From the NCBI RefSeq assembly GCF_029784155.1, contig NC_073693.1:166399104-166463103 (forward strand): a stretch of 64,000 nt of DNA, given 5' to 3'. The notes beneath the pieces are model-generated. The model saw only the letters and a list, made by a program, of their open reading frames with translations, made no database searches and was not told the DNA's origin. Numbering within the stretch: the first letter of the stretch is position 1; every line of letters begins with the position of its first letter. Origin of the DNA: Uranotaenia lowii (Eukaryota; Arthropoda; Insecta; Diptera; Culicidae). Below, in pieces: positions 34,848-45,108 of this stretch. The position numbers and the translations under genes are program-made.

Positions 34848-36399
34848 GCATGGCTAAAAGTGATAGATACAAGGGAACGAGAAACGAGCGAGAGAAGGGT
34901 GCGAGGCAATGTTCATTCGGTCCGTCGGGCAAAGATCGCTCGTGTGCATTCGTGTGCGGTAAGCTTCGTTCTGTTGTTTCGTTGGTGTGATTTTATTCCT
35001 GCGAGGCATGGAAAACATCAATGCAGAACTGTTCTCTTCGTTTTGTGTTCAATCATGTAATGATTGGAACGAAGATAAAATCAATCTGCACACAACAAGT
35101 TAAACTCGGAAGAAATCAGCCGAATGATTCTTTCCGAAGTGAGTTCACGCACCCCTGCAAAGCGCCTGGAATTGATTGCATTCCTTCTGAAATGCTCAAA
35201 GCCGACCCTGCCTTGTCAGCACAAATGCTGCACCGTCTTTTCACTGACATTTGGGATACTGCAACATTCCCGGCCGACTGGATGCAGGGTATCCTCGTAA
35301 AGGTCCCGAAGAAAGGAGACCTGACCGAGTGTGGTAACTGGCGTGACATAACTTTGATCTGTACAACTCTCAAAGAACTCTGCAAAGTGATCCTAAACAG
35401 GATCCAGGAGAAAATCGACGTTACACTCCGACGGCAACAAGCTGGATTCCGATCCGGACGATCATGTGTGGACCACATCACAACGCTACGAATCATACTG
35501 GAACAAATCAACGAATTCCAGGACTCTCTTCTGCTGGTGTTCGTTGATTTCGAAAAAACATTTACCAACTGAACCACGAAAACATCTGGGCTGCTCTAAG
35601 ACAACGAGGGGTTCCAGAGAAACTAGTCCATCTCATCGAAGCACAGTACGAGGCATTTTCCTGCAAGAGTCTCTGAAACATCTGGCGCTCACGCCAGATC
35701 TCTCTACGGACTAAGATCCAAATCTTCAATCCAAACGTCAAATCCGTATTGTTGAACGCATGTGAAACTTTGTGCACATATGCGATGACGACGCGAAAAC
35801 TGCAAATATTTGTGAATCGCTGCCTGCGGAACATCATCCGCACTTGGTGGCCTGCCAATTGGATCTCAATTGAGGAACTACTTCGCCGGTGTCATTAAAG
35901 GGCGCTAGAAATCGAGATTCGGGAGCGTAAGTGGAGATGGATTGGGCAGACGCTGCGAAAAGATGAAAACGAGATTTGCAGAGAGGCACTTGAATGGAAT
36001 CCAGAGGGACATCGAAGGAGAGGCAGGCCCAGAAACTCGTGGCGGCGAAGCCTAGCCGCCGAAGTACGAACTGTCGACGAGAGTCTTGACTGGGACCAAG
36101 TGAAAACGCTGGCTCCGGATCGTCAACAGTGTAGGTCTTTTACCACGGCCCTATGCACCGGAGGATCGGCGCGGGAACATTAAGTACGTAAGTTAAAATA
36201 CCAACATCTTGTTGAATTTAATCATCTGGAAACATAATTTATTATTCCTGAACTCATTTCCAGAATTTTTGTACTGAATGTTGAAATTAAACATACATTT
36301 CACTGCAATTTTTTGATTTTTTTTTTATTTTTCCCAAAATAAGTCAAGTATATCATTTCTACTTGCTGGTGGCTTAAAGCGTAAATACATACTTTTAGG

Positions 36400-36862
36400 T
36401 TGTTGCGCTTCAAGTCACTAGTGGATTCCTGCACTAAATTGGCGATTGACATAAAAAATATTCAAAAGTGGGTAGTTTTTGGTGTCTGTGAAAACTCGTT
36501 TTCATTAAGAAAAACTTTAACAAGTCTGTGTTTAGATCTTCAATTTTCTCTTAAGATGTTGAATAGAGCTTAAGTTCAAAGTTATAATGATTAAAATCAT
36601 AAATATATTCAATTTTAGCTGCTTTTTAGGATATGGGGAATTAAACAAACATATGGGGGGCATTGAGGCATACAAAAACATTCTACTAATCCTCTTTATT
36701 CATTATCAAACCTTCATGAAAGCGAGTTTGTAAATTCATAAAATTCTTACATGCCTTATATATTACCTTTAACAATGCATCTATTAGATGTGTTGTTTTG
36801 TCAGCCATTTCGTCAAACGTAAAGCGAATTTACCCCCTAGGCGTATATAGAAACACTTTCCC
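36400..36862 (-). repeat. Second copy of the 'TAGGGGAAAG' MITE end
   Basis: Read on the minus strand it begins TAGGGGAAAGTGTTTCTATA and is then similar to 16771-17200. The far end was not located; it may be truncated near the LINE tail at about 36200. Confidence 0.5.
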
Positions 36863-36964
36863 CTAAATATGCCAAAAAGAAGGTTTCATTTCCTTCCGGA
36901 ATATTTTACACATTGGACGGTTTGCTTCTGGCAATCTTGTAGTGTTGCTACATTCTTGTTATAA

Positions 36965-37770
36965 AAAAAAGACTGCTCCATTGGCAACTTTATTACTTTT
37001 TATCTCTATTCCATTCAATGCCAATACATATACAAAGTTGTAAATAATCTTATTAAACATCAACTAGATTTAACCCTAACATCTGACTCTCATAGCCACA
37101 ATACTCGAGGCTCAGCTCACATTAATCTTTTAACTAGAAGATTACGCACTTCTTTTGCTCAAAAAAGTGTTGTGAACAAAGCAATTCGTATATTCAACTC
37201 ACTACCAAGTGAACTAAAAAGTATTAACAGATTCTCCATATTTAAAAAACAATTAAAACTATTCCTAGACTTCAATAAAACCAACTACACCTTAAACGAA
37301 ACTCAGCACAGTAGGGTCCTCTCACTCTTACGACACCATACTGTACATAGATAGTATGGCTAGTGGAGGAGTGTGATCTTACTGTGCTTCTTGAATCTAA
37401 ACACAAAATTAAATTGCACGGACCTCCTAAGAAACAGTTCGCCACCAAAGTAACGCGTGGCAAGCGCGGTAAACCTTGTCAACACTATGGACTCTTGGGA
37501 GGAGAAGACAGGAAATGGTCTTCATAACCGTGTGCAACCTGGCGTGGGAAATTAAAGCATTACCCTTAAATCCATCCTTTACCCTTCCTTCTACATACTC
37601 AATCCCGAATCCTTCCTTTTCCTTTAACCTTAAGGCAGCAAACAGTGAATAGTTTTAAGTAGTAGATAAGCAAAAAGCAAACACACACTACACTTAAAAT
37701 GTATCACCGTCGGGGGTCCGTCAACAGTTTTTTCAAACTTCTTCGGTCTCAATAAATTGAATTGAAGTAA
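36965..37770 (+). mobile_element. 5'-truncated CR1/L2-type LINE, 3' end
   Basis: A frame open from about 36965 to the stop at 37352-37354 shows the C-terminal signature of CR1/L2-group ORF2: HNTRGSAHINLLTRRLRTSF, then NKAIRIFNSLPSELKSI and FSIFKKQLKLFL. The untranslated region follows and ends at about 37770 with CTCAATAAATTGAATTGAAG, a short direct-repeat tail typical of this group. The reverse transcriptase and endonuclease are absent, as expected of 5' truncation. No initiator ATG belongs to the fragment. Confidence 0.75.
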
Positions 37771-37774
37771 AAAA

Positions 37775-39225
37775 AATTTGTAATTTCATTTGTATTTTTG
37801 TTCACATAAACTTATGCTTACTGTTCCTCAACACGTGATAAAATAATCCGTACGGACGGCTACATTTACAAATGAGAGCATATTTCATTTCCCCAAATGG
37901 AAAGTTGAAATCCTTGGAGACTGCTCGGCGCTACTCGCACTCGTCCGCCGTCAGCAGTGTTGACTTCGCAGAGGGTCTCATGTAGGACAAGTTCCCGACT
38001 GGACCTCACACAATCTGCGCCTTTTGAGCGGCGGCATCGGCACCGGCAATGTTTAATTCTTCAACCACCACCGACTGTCTGGTAGAGGGCGTATGCGATC
38101 GTTTCCAAATAAAAATATAAACGTGTGAGTCCTGTCTCGCGATCGGAGTGAAGTGGAGTGATCTTGTTGTGTTTACCCGTGCGTCCGTCAGTCGGCCAAC
38201 ACCGGGAGATGCAAAGAAATTCTTTCCAATCAAGAAAATAAAGCTACCAAACTCCTTCATCAATCATTGTACACACTCAGCTCAACTCGGAGGTCCGATG
38301 GCTACCGATGATCAACGACGAAAAAAAAACAAGTCAACAATCTTGTACAGTAAAATTAACTCATTAACGAACTTGCATCACACTGGCGAACAGTGGTTGA
38401 AATTCGACAGAAAATTTTGAAGCCCAGCGTAATAAAAACCACGGCATAATTTTTTAGACTTCCATCGGATTTCCTTCACAAGTTTATATCTTCAAATTTA
38501 CAAAAAAAAATTAAATATCTAAACCATTGCCCATTGTTGTAATATTGCTTCATAATCATCTACACTTTACCATACCGGGCGCAGGCCGAGGCAATGTTTG
38601 GTATTCAAAAAACCGCCTACGGTAAATCAGAACCCAGGAGAGATCAGCTGGACCTCAGGCGATGCTCCCAAGGCAGACGTATGTATACCTCTATCCATAC
38701 GGGAAGATAGTTTGGTGGAAAAGAATTCTCGGTAGACCTCATCCCAAATCATCAACAGTCGTCAACATTCCTGGTGACGAAAACGACAGCGATCGGAATC
38801 CTTTCGCTCCCGAAAAGTGCCACACAGACTCTTGCAACAATCTCTTGGACGCGATCTCGGTAGTAAAAGTAATCGAAACTGTGTTTAATTTCATTAATCT
38901 TCGGGGAATACATTCCGGTGATCGATTAATCATTATTCTGTCTCCGATTGTTTTCGAGCCGACCGCTATCAAAGAGGTGGCCAGTGGGGTTTTGTTGGCT
39001 TCATTGTGCTCGATTGAGTGATTTCAGGGTTCCAATTTAAGATTTAAAACGAGTTTATAGGTACGTCCTTTGAGGGTTCAATCGCTTTCTTCAAAATTAT
39101 CTGTGGAAATGTTGAAATTGGAAGCATTTTAATTGACGACAATCTTATTCCATCGATTTGCGTGCATTTGAATCATGGTGACATCACATTTATATTTGTC
39201 ACAATATTGGGTTTTGCGGATTTGA
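37775..39225. other. GC-richer, apparently single-copy stretch; no exon recognised
   Basis: None of the window's dispersed repeats was found here. Frames at 38006-38263, 38148-38420 and 38662-39021 (119 codons) have no family motif. An AT-box (AAAATATAAACG, about 38107) precedes a GC-rich run with an initiator-like TCAGT (38187), but the spacing is not that of a TATA promoter. Confidence 0.35.
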
Positions 39226-39388
39226 TTCCGCAACCAGTTAGCGCTCAACTTTCGAGCTGGGCGGCTGATATTTTTCGATTGTTCTCTCTTGAAAGACTGT
39301 GCACGGTCTAGTTATTTGAAGACAACTTAACTCTGTGTCGGAAACCCAGATTCGCGGAAAGATTCGCTCCGCGTTTCAAGTTTTCGAG

Positions 39389-40084
39389 ATGGGTCGACGC
39401 GAAAAAACGTTTCGAATCGACTTCGCACACTTACCGCCGAAATTGTTGAATTTTGAAGAAATTCACAATTTCATCGACCAAAAACTTGGTTTGACGCTAG
39501 AAAACGTTTGCCAAATCCAACCAAATAGACTACGTCGTTGTGTTTACGTGCAGGTTAATGACCCTGCACTAGCGCAGCAGGTTGTTGAAGATCACGACAA
39601 CAAACATAACTTTACCGTCGACGGTAAACCGTACAAGCTACGGATTCAAATCGAGGATGGGGCAGTTGATGTCAAAGTATTTGACCTCACTAACAACGTA
39701 ACCAACGAACAAGTTGCTAAATATCTAAGTGCCTACGGAGAAGTTCTAAGTATCCGTGACCTGCTGTGGGATGAAAAATCTAAGTTCGGAGGTATCTCAA
39801 CTGGTATTCGTGCGGCCAGGGTGATAGTGAAGAAGAATATTCCGTCGGTTGTTATAATCAATGGAGAAGAAACCACTCTGAGCTACAAAGGTCAGAAACA
39901 AACATGTATGCATTGCCATGAGTTTGTACATATTGGCATTCCATGCATCCAAAACAAGAAGCTTCTTGTCCAAAAACTGCATGCTGATGAAATGAAAGTG
40001 TCGTATGCAAGCGTAGTAAGCAACAATCCAAAACCAAAAAACGCAGGGCTAACCCTCAGCGTAACCAAACAAACCTTGTTCTGA
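39389..40084 (+). pseudogene. Tx1/L1-like LINE ORF1 (RNA-binding, CCHC knuckle), 3' end replaced
   Basis: The frame is open from 39335, but the first ATG is 39389 (MGRREKTFRIDFAHLPPKLL). ORF1 proteins of this group bind the element RNA. The middle looks like an RRM-type region (DGAVDVKVFDLTNNV, NEQVAKYLSAYGEVLSIRDL), followed by a knuckle at 39904-39945, CMHCHEFVHIGIPC, spaced C-X2-C-X4-H-X4-C. At about 40077 the sequence runs into the antisense Jockey fragment, and the stop at 40082-40084 is therefore foreign. The normal C-terminus is lost. Confidence 0.7.
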
Positions 40085-40978
40085 ATCCTCTGGATGGCTT
40101 TCTTCCTCGTCGCGCAGCAGCTAGACCAAATCGGAACTGCATACATTATCGCTGGTCGGAAAACTTGCTTATAAATAAGCATCTTATTCTTCAGGCACAG
40201 CCGGGATTTCCTGTTGATGAGAGAATAAAGAGATTTAGTATGTTTATTACACTTAGATTGAATATCTTCAATGTGATTTTTAAAAGTAAGATTCCGATCA
40301 AGTTTAAGTCCCAAGTACTTCACGTGATCAGACCATTCAAATGAAACCCCATGAAAAGTTATGGAATGATTTTCATTAGGTTTTAAAAATTGAGCTCTTG
40401 GCTTATGGGGAAGTAAAATAAGTTGAGTTTTGGAAGCGTTAGGAGAAATTTTCCACATTTTCAAGTAATTCAAAAAGGAATTTAAATTTTGTTGCAATCT
40501 ACTGCGTACCACCCGTAAATTTCGACCTTTGGCTGAAAGCAAAGTATCATCAGCAAATAATCTTCTACCTTTTCCTTCTGGTACATCAGGAAGATCAGAA
40601 GTAAAAATATTGTATAAGATTGGCCCAAGTATACTACCCTGTGGGACCCCAGCTCTAATGGGTGTCCTTTCAGAGCATGAATTTTGATAGCTTACTTGTA
40701 AGGTTCGGCTAGTCAAATAATTTTGTATAATTTTGGTGAGATATACAGGAAAATTAAATCGAGCTAATTTAGCTACTAAACCTTTGTGCCAAACACTGTC
40801 AAAAGCTTTTTCAATATCAAGAAGAGCAACACCAGTTGAATAACCTTCAGATTTGCTAGCGTTAATCATATTAGTTACACTCAAAAGTTGATGTGTAGTA
40901 GAATGTCCATGACGAAAACCAAATTGTTCATCAGGGAAAATAGAATTCTGATTAATGTGAATCATCATTCTATTCAAT
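40077..40978 (-). pseudogene. Jockey-type LINE reverse-transcriptase fragment
   Basis: A minus-strand frame open over about 300 codons. It has EQFGFRHGHSTTHQL, ALLDIEKAFDSVWHKGL (RT motif A), RAGVPQGSILGPILYNIF (motif B), RRLFADDTLLSA (motif C, FADD) and the thumb sequence VKYLGLKLDRNLTFKNHI. The typical downstream sequence stops at IQRIQNK (about 40077), where it crosses into antisense ORF1; the longer frame down to 39892 is a chimera. The fragment lacks its endonuclease, its 5' RT part and its own 3' end. Truncation at both ends is not what simple target-primed insertion gives. Confidence 0.8.
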
Positions 40979-41860
40979 TACTCTTGCCGGATATAATGTG
41001 TTATGCAATGTTGATCACGCTAGAAGGGGCACTGCTATAGCACTTAAACCCCACATCAACTATTCGCACTTGGAAAAAAGCCTGGACGACCTGGATTATT
41101 TACGACATCGTACCGAACACGTCATACTTGGTGGCGATTTCAATTCCGTGATACGACAATGCGACGCAATAGGAACAAATCCCAGCGCCGGTCTTCTGGC
41201 CGCAGTGCAACAAATGCAGCTTCTCGATGTCTGGATCCAGCTAGAACCAAACAATCCAGCCCATACCTACATCACACAACAATCTTCAGTACGTCTTGAT
41301 CGTATATACGTTAGCAAAGGACTACGTGAACAGCTGAGAGCAACAGCTACGCATGTATGCTGTTTTAGTGACCATAAAGCAGTTACCCTTCGGATATGCC
41401 TCCCTCGACTTGGATATTCTCCTGGTCGTGGATACTGGATGCTCCGACCTCACCTTCTCACTGCAGAGGTGATAGAGGAGTTTCAATCACAGCGGACATA
41501 CTGGACTCGTCAACGTCGTTTTTTCCATCATGGATAGCCTGGTGGCTATCGTATGCGAAAAAAAAAATCTCCTCGTTCTTTCGTTGGAAATCGAAAATAA
41601 AATTCGAAGATTTCCGCCTACAGCAACAAAGACTCTATGTCCAACTTAGTCAAGCGTACGATAACTACTTTCAGAATCCCACTGCATTGACCGAGATCAA
41701 CCGCATCAAGGCAGAAATGCTCGTGCATCAGCGAAAATTCTCAGATATTTTCATGCGAAAAAATGAGACACAAGTTGCTGGGGAGCCTATTTCGCTCTTC
41801 CAACTGGGTGAAAGAAAACGCAAGCAAACAACAATAACACAGCTATCACTTGGGCCTGAC

Positions 41861-42565
41861 CAGTCTTCCGAAAATCACTCGGAAGAAACGCTCATGATAG
41901 GTTTCTAGTTGGAAACATTCAAAGCCGATTGCTGCTGCCTGTTGTTCCCTAGAGAATCGGCAGAGCGACAATGCGAAGTCAATGTAAACAAGATTCAAAA
42001 GCGAGAGCAGACTCGCATCTAAGTCGATCTCTCAAGCTCACTACCTGGTGTATCAGAAGTGATTGAGACACTGACTGATACAAGATCCAATTCGAAAATC
42101 CACTCACTCACTCACTCAAACTCAATCAATGCGGCCTTGCATCGGTTCATACTGCCTGCGTACTTTCTGGCAAAGCGGCAGAAACATATGTTCATACGTA
42201 CTGCCTGCGTGTTTGAATGACTATTTTAATCCTCCCCAACAACAGCAACAACAAAGCAAGATGTATCAGGCAGACAGCATTCGATCATCGATCAGTAAAC
42301 GAGTGAGTGAGTGAGTGATTGAGCAAGAAAAGTTATTGACTGAAAGAAGAAACTGAAATCAGGTAGCTCCTCACTCAGTTGAGAATTCCAACTGGAGAAG
42401 ACACGTCTCTCTTTCAAATTTTATTTCTTTGATTCTCGGAGCAGCGCTGTCGAACACAATCTTTGCCCCACTGGGAGATAAACCAACCGACAATTTAGGT
42501 TTTGCTTTCGCTGTTGAAAACGTTTCAGTGTCTCTCATGAGAATTGAGTGATATTCGGAACACTG
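41861..42565. mobile_element. hAT-like MITE in the Tx1 ORF2
   Basis: 705 bp with inverse ends CAGTCTTCCGAAAATCACTC and (reverse complement) CAGTGTTCCGAATATCACTC. GGCCTGAC is duplicated exactly (41853-41860 and 42566-42573). Inside, (CACT)n and (GAGT)n tracts at about 42105-42120 and 42302-42317 are inverse copies. Removing the element and one duplication (713 bp) brings the frame of 41396-41852 into register with 42574-43290, which confirms the boundaries. It has no transposase. Confidence 0.88.
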
Positions 42566-43293
42566 GGCCTGACGAAATAGTGGATCATCCAGAGGAAATC
42601 CAGGAGCATCTTTATCAACACTATCGTGACCTGTATACAGCCGGCACAAACGAACAAGCGAGAGATTCTTTCATCAGTGAGAGAGTCATTCCCGAACACG
42701 ACGAAACCAATGCAGCATGTATGGAAACTATTACTACCCAGGAGATCTATATGGCAATACGTAAAAGTGCGGCCAGAAAATCCCCCGGTCCAGATGGGAT
42801 ACCTCGTGAGTTCTATCTCCACATCTTCGACATTATACACAGAGAACTAAATCTCTGTTTGAACGAGGCTCTCTCCGGGAATATCCCTCCCGAGTTCGTG
42901 AACGGTGTAATAGTATTGATCAAAAAGAAGGGCAGTGATAACACAATACGAAGCTACAGGCCAATCTCTCTCTTAAATGTCGAAAACAAAATCTTGTCAC
43001 GTATACTAAAGGCTCGTTTGGATCGAGTTATGCGAGCACATGGAGTTTTGACGGGCAGTCAAAAGTGCTCCAATGGTGAAAGAACAATCTTCGAAGCAAT
43101 ACTCTCTCTGAAAGACCGCGTGGCTCAGCTCATCGATCGTAAACAGAGAGGCAAACTTATTTCGTTCGATCTGGAGAATGCCTTTGATCGGGTGACACGA
43201 CCGTACCTACTTGAAACCATGTGCTCACTCGGGATCAATTCGGATTTGGTCTATCTTCTTCAGCAAATTATGGATGCTTCAACCTCACGATTA

Positions 43294-45108
43294 CACTAGT
43301 TTACAGCATTTTTGAACTCAGTAAACTGAAGGTCATTTCCAATGTGAAATCGGGCGCTGAATCCGAAAACGAAATTCAAAAAAATCTCAGTAGAACCGTT
43401 TTTGAGTTATGCTCCAAATATGAAATTTTGAAAAAATTAAAAAAGTTCTTGTACTTAGATTAAAATATCTCGGACGGCATAATAGTAATTTGAAATCCCT
43501 CTTTTGCAAATTGAAGATGAATAAGTTTTCTATCGATCATCTGAACTCTGTTTTTGCGTTTGACCAACAGTATTGTTGATATTAGTGACTTTATGAGAAA
43601 AAAAATTATAAAAAACGCATTTTTTTAGAGAAAATTTTGTTTCAACGGAAGTTTTAGACTCAATGGTAGCATTTAAAAAATCTGATTTTCTTTTGCGCTT
43701 GAGTTTCAGTTTAAAACAAAGATTTCAAGTGGTTATTTACCAAAATCGGTTGAAAATTTAAGAAGTTATGGCTACTTTACCATAACTGAAATTTTTGGAG
43801 TTTTTAATAATTTAACGAACCGCAGTACACTTATCATAGTATAGGAAGGATGAAACATGATAAATCTCACTCGCTCCAAGTCAAAATTATTTATTAGGCT
43901 TCCAGAAGGTCACATGCCAAGTTTCAGGAAGATCTGACCATAGGGAGGGGTTGCTTAAGTCTCAAACGTAAATTAACTTTTGAGGTATTTTGCCCGGAAG
44001 GAACGAAAAATACTGGTTTTTCATCAATAACTTTTTTCATCACTAGCTGATTGTTTTTTATGGTTGATTTTATTAAAGTCTAAGTTAAGACAAATATTTC
44101 ACCTGAAGACTGTAACTCGATTGGATTTGAATTAGAAAAGTTATTGCGGTTCAAAGATTGTATTTTGGTCGAAAATTGTCGTATAAAACGCAATGCATAA
44201 AAAGTACTCATTGCGTGTTGGACTAAATTTGCGGCCTTTGAACCGCAATAACTTTTCTAATTCAAATCCCATCGAGCTACAGTCTTGGGGTGAAATATTT
44301 GTCTCAACTTAGGCTTTAAGAAAATCAACCATAAAAAACAATCAGCTAGTGATGAAAAAAGTTATTGATGAAAAACCAGTATTTTTCGTTCCTTCCGGGC
44401 AAAATACCTCAAAATTTTATTCACGTTTGAGACTTAAGCAACTCTTCCCTATGGTCAGATCTTCCTGAAACTTGGCATGTGACCTTCTGGCGAGCTAATA
44501 AATAATTTTGACTTGGAGCGAGTGAGATTTATCATGTTTCATTCTTCCTATACTATGATAAGTGTACTGCGGTTCGTTAAATTATTAAAAACTCCAAAAA
44601 TTTCAGTTATAGTAAAGTAGCCATAACTTCTTCAATTTTCGACCGATTTTGATAAATAACCACTTGAAATCTTTGTTTTAAACTGAAACTAAAGCGCAAA
44701 AGAAAATAAGATATTTTAAATGCTACTATTGAGTCTAAAACTTTCGTTGAAACAATTTTTTTTCTAAAAAAATGCGTTTTTTATAATTTTTTTTCTCATA
44801 AAGTCACTAATATCAACAATACTTTTGGTCAAGCGCAAAAACAGTGTTCAGATGATCGAAAGAAAACTTATTCACCTTCAATATGCAAAAGAGGGATTTC
44901 AAATTACTGTTATGCCGTCCGAGATATTTTAATCTAAGTACAAGAACTTTTTTAATTTTTTCGAAATTTCATATTTGGAGCATAACTAAAAAACGGTTCT
45001 ACTGAGATTTTTTTGAATTTCATTTTCGGATTCAGCGCCCGATTTTACATTAAAAATGTTGGTCAGTTAATCAAGTTCACGATTTTTTCAAAATTTTGTA
45101 AACTAGTG
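43294..45108. mobile_element. 1.8 kb foldback element with CACTA-type ends
   Basis: Ends CACTAGTTTACA...TGTAAACTAGTG, flanked by TTA on both sides (43291-43293 and 45109-45111). Nearly the whole element is one long imperfect palindrome: 43340-44190 is the reverse complement of about 44220-45055 (for example GAAATCGGGCGCTGAATCCG against its complement near 45030), with a turn at about 44200. A CACTA start and a 3-bp duplication are the CACTA/EnSpm pattern, though TTA is also used by Harbinger. Excision of 1818 bp leaves the LINE frame intact. The element is non-coding. Confidence 0.85.

Larger units (their letters stand above)
32978..35157. mobile_element. hAT-like MITE (outer shell of a nested set)
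   Basis: Ends CAGAGATGTTAAAATCG and (reverse complement of the right end) CAGGGGTGCGTGAACTC share the hAT CAG.G.TG pattern. The 8-bp CAAAGCGC is duplicated exactly (32970-32977 and 35158-35165). Because the target is a known reading frame (the codons for KAPG), the insertion point is certain. Its own sequence is the two arms 32978-33245 and 34855-35157, about 0.57 kb in all, split by the element at 33246-34847. No transposase. Confidence 0.85.
31503..36183 (+). pseudogene. LINE endonuclease-reverse transcriptase, disrupted
   Basis: This type of polyprotein nicks target DNA with an APE-like endonuclease and copies its RNA at the nick. Starting at ATG 31503 (MKTRTRIGI), there is an in-frame TAG at 31530, and further breaks before 31867. 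Visible endonuclease motifs are LKLEIMGLSEVRW, HLGDFDAKIG, GRTENQIDHIRISRKW and ASDHHLVL (catalytic SDH). After the 32978-35157 insertion, RT segments continue (KAPGIDCIPSEML, LVKVPKKGDL, RRQQAGFRSGRSCVDHI, LVFVDFEKTF) until a frame break at about 35575. The catalytic A/FADD box is missing: sequence jumps at about 35668 from EAQYEAFSCK to the thumb-like SLRTKIQIFNPNVKSVLL. The C-terminus has RKWRWIGQTLRK and GHRRRGRPRNSWRRS, ending at TAA 36181-36183. Confidence 0.8.
31030..36195 (+). mobile_element. APE-type LINE (RTE/CR1/I-like), interrupted by nested MITEs
   Basis: Spans a GC-rich 5' leader (about 31030-31500), the single long ORF remnant (31503-36183) and a short tail (GTACGTAAGTTAAAA). 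A non-autonomous hAT-like element (32978-35157), itself containing two further elements, splits the ORF. Removing it together with one 8-bp duplication joins the two ORF halves in the same frame. A second defect is an internal deletion near 35668 that removes the reverse-transcriptase catalytic section. The clade is not certain from motifs alone. Confidence 0.75.

Noticed and set aside
38100..38190. Core promoter (TATA-like AAAATATAAACG and TCAGT)
   Set aside because: The spacing is about 75 bp instead of about 30 and no gene follows, so the signals are probably coincidental.
38662..39021. 119-codon frame
   Set aside because: No recognisable domain, no clear leader or splice sites. Left as part of a possible single-copy island.
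39335..39388. GTG start for the LINE ORF1
   Set aside because: GTG is not a normal start in animal nuclear genes; the first ATG at 39389 is preferred.
39892..40977. 361-codon minus-strand gene
   Set aside because: Only the part from about 40077 up is Jockey RT. The lower end is antisense of the Tx1-like ORF1, so the full frame is a chimera created by the junction.
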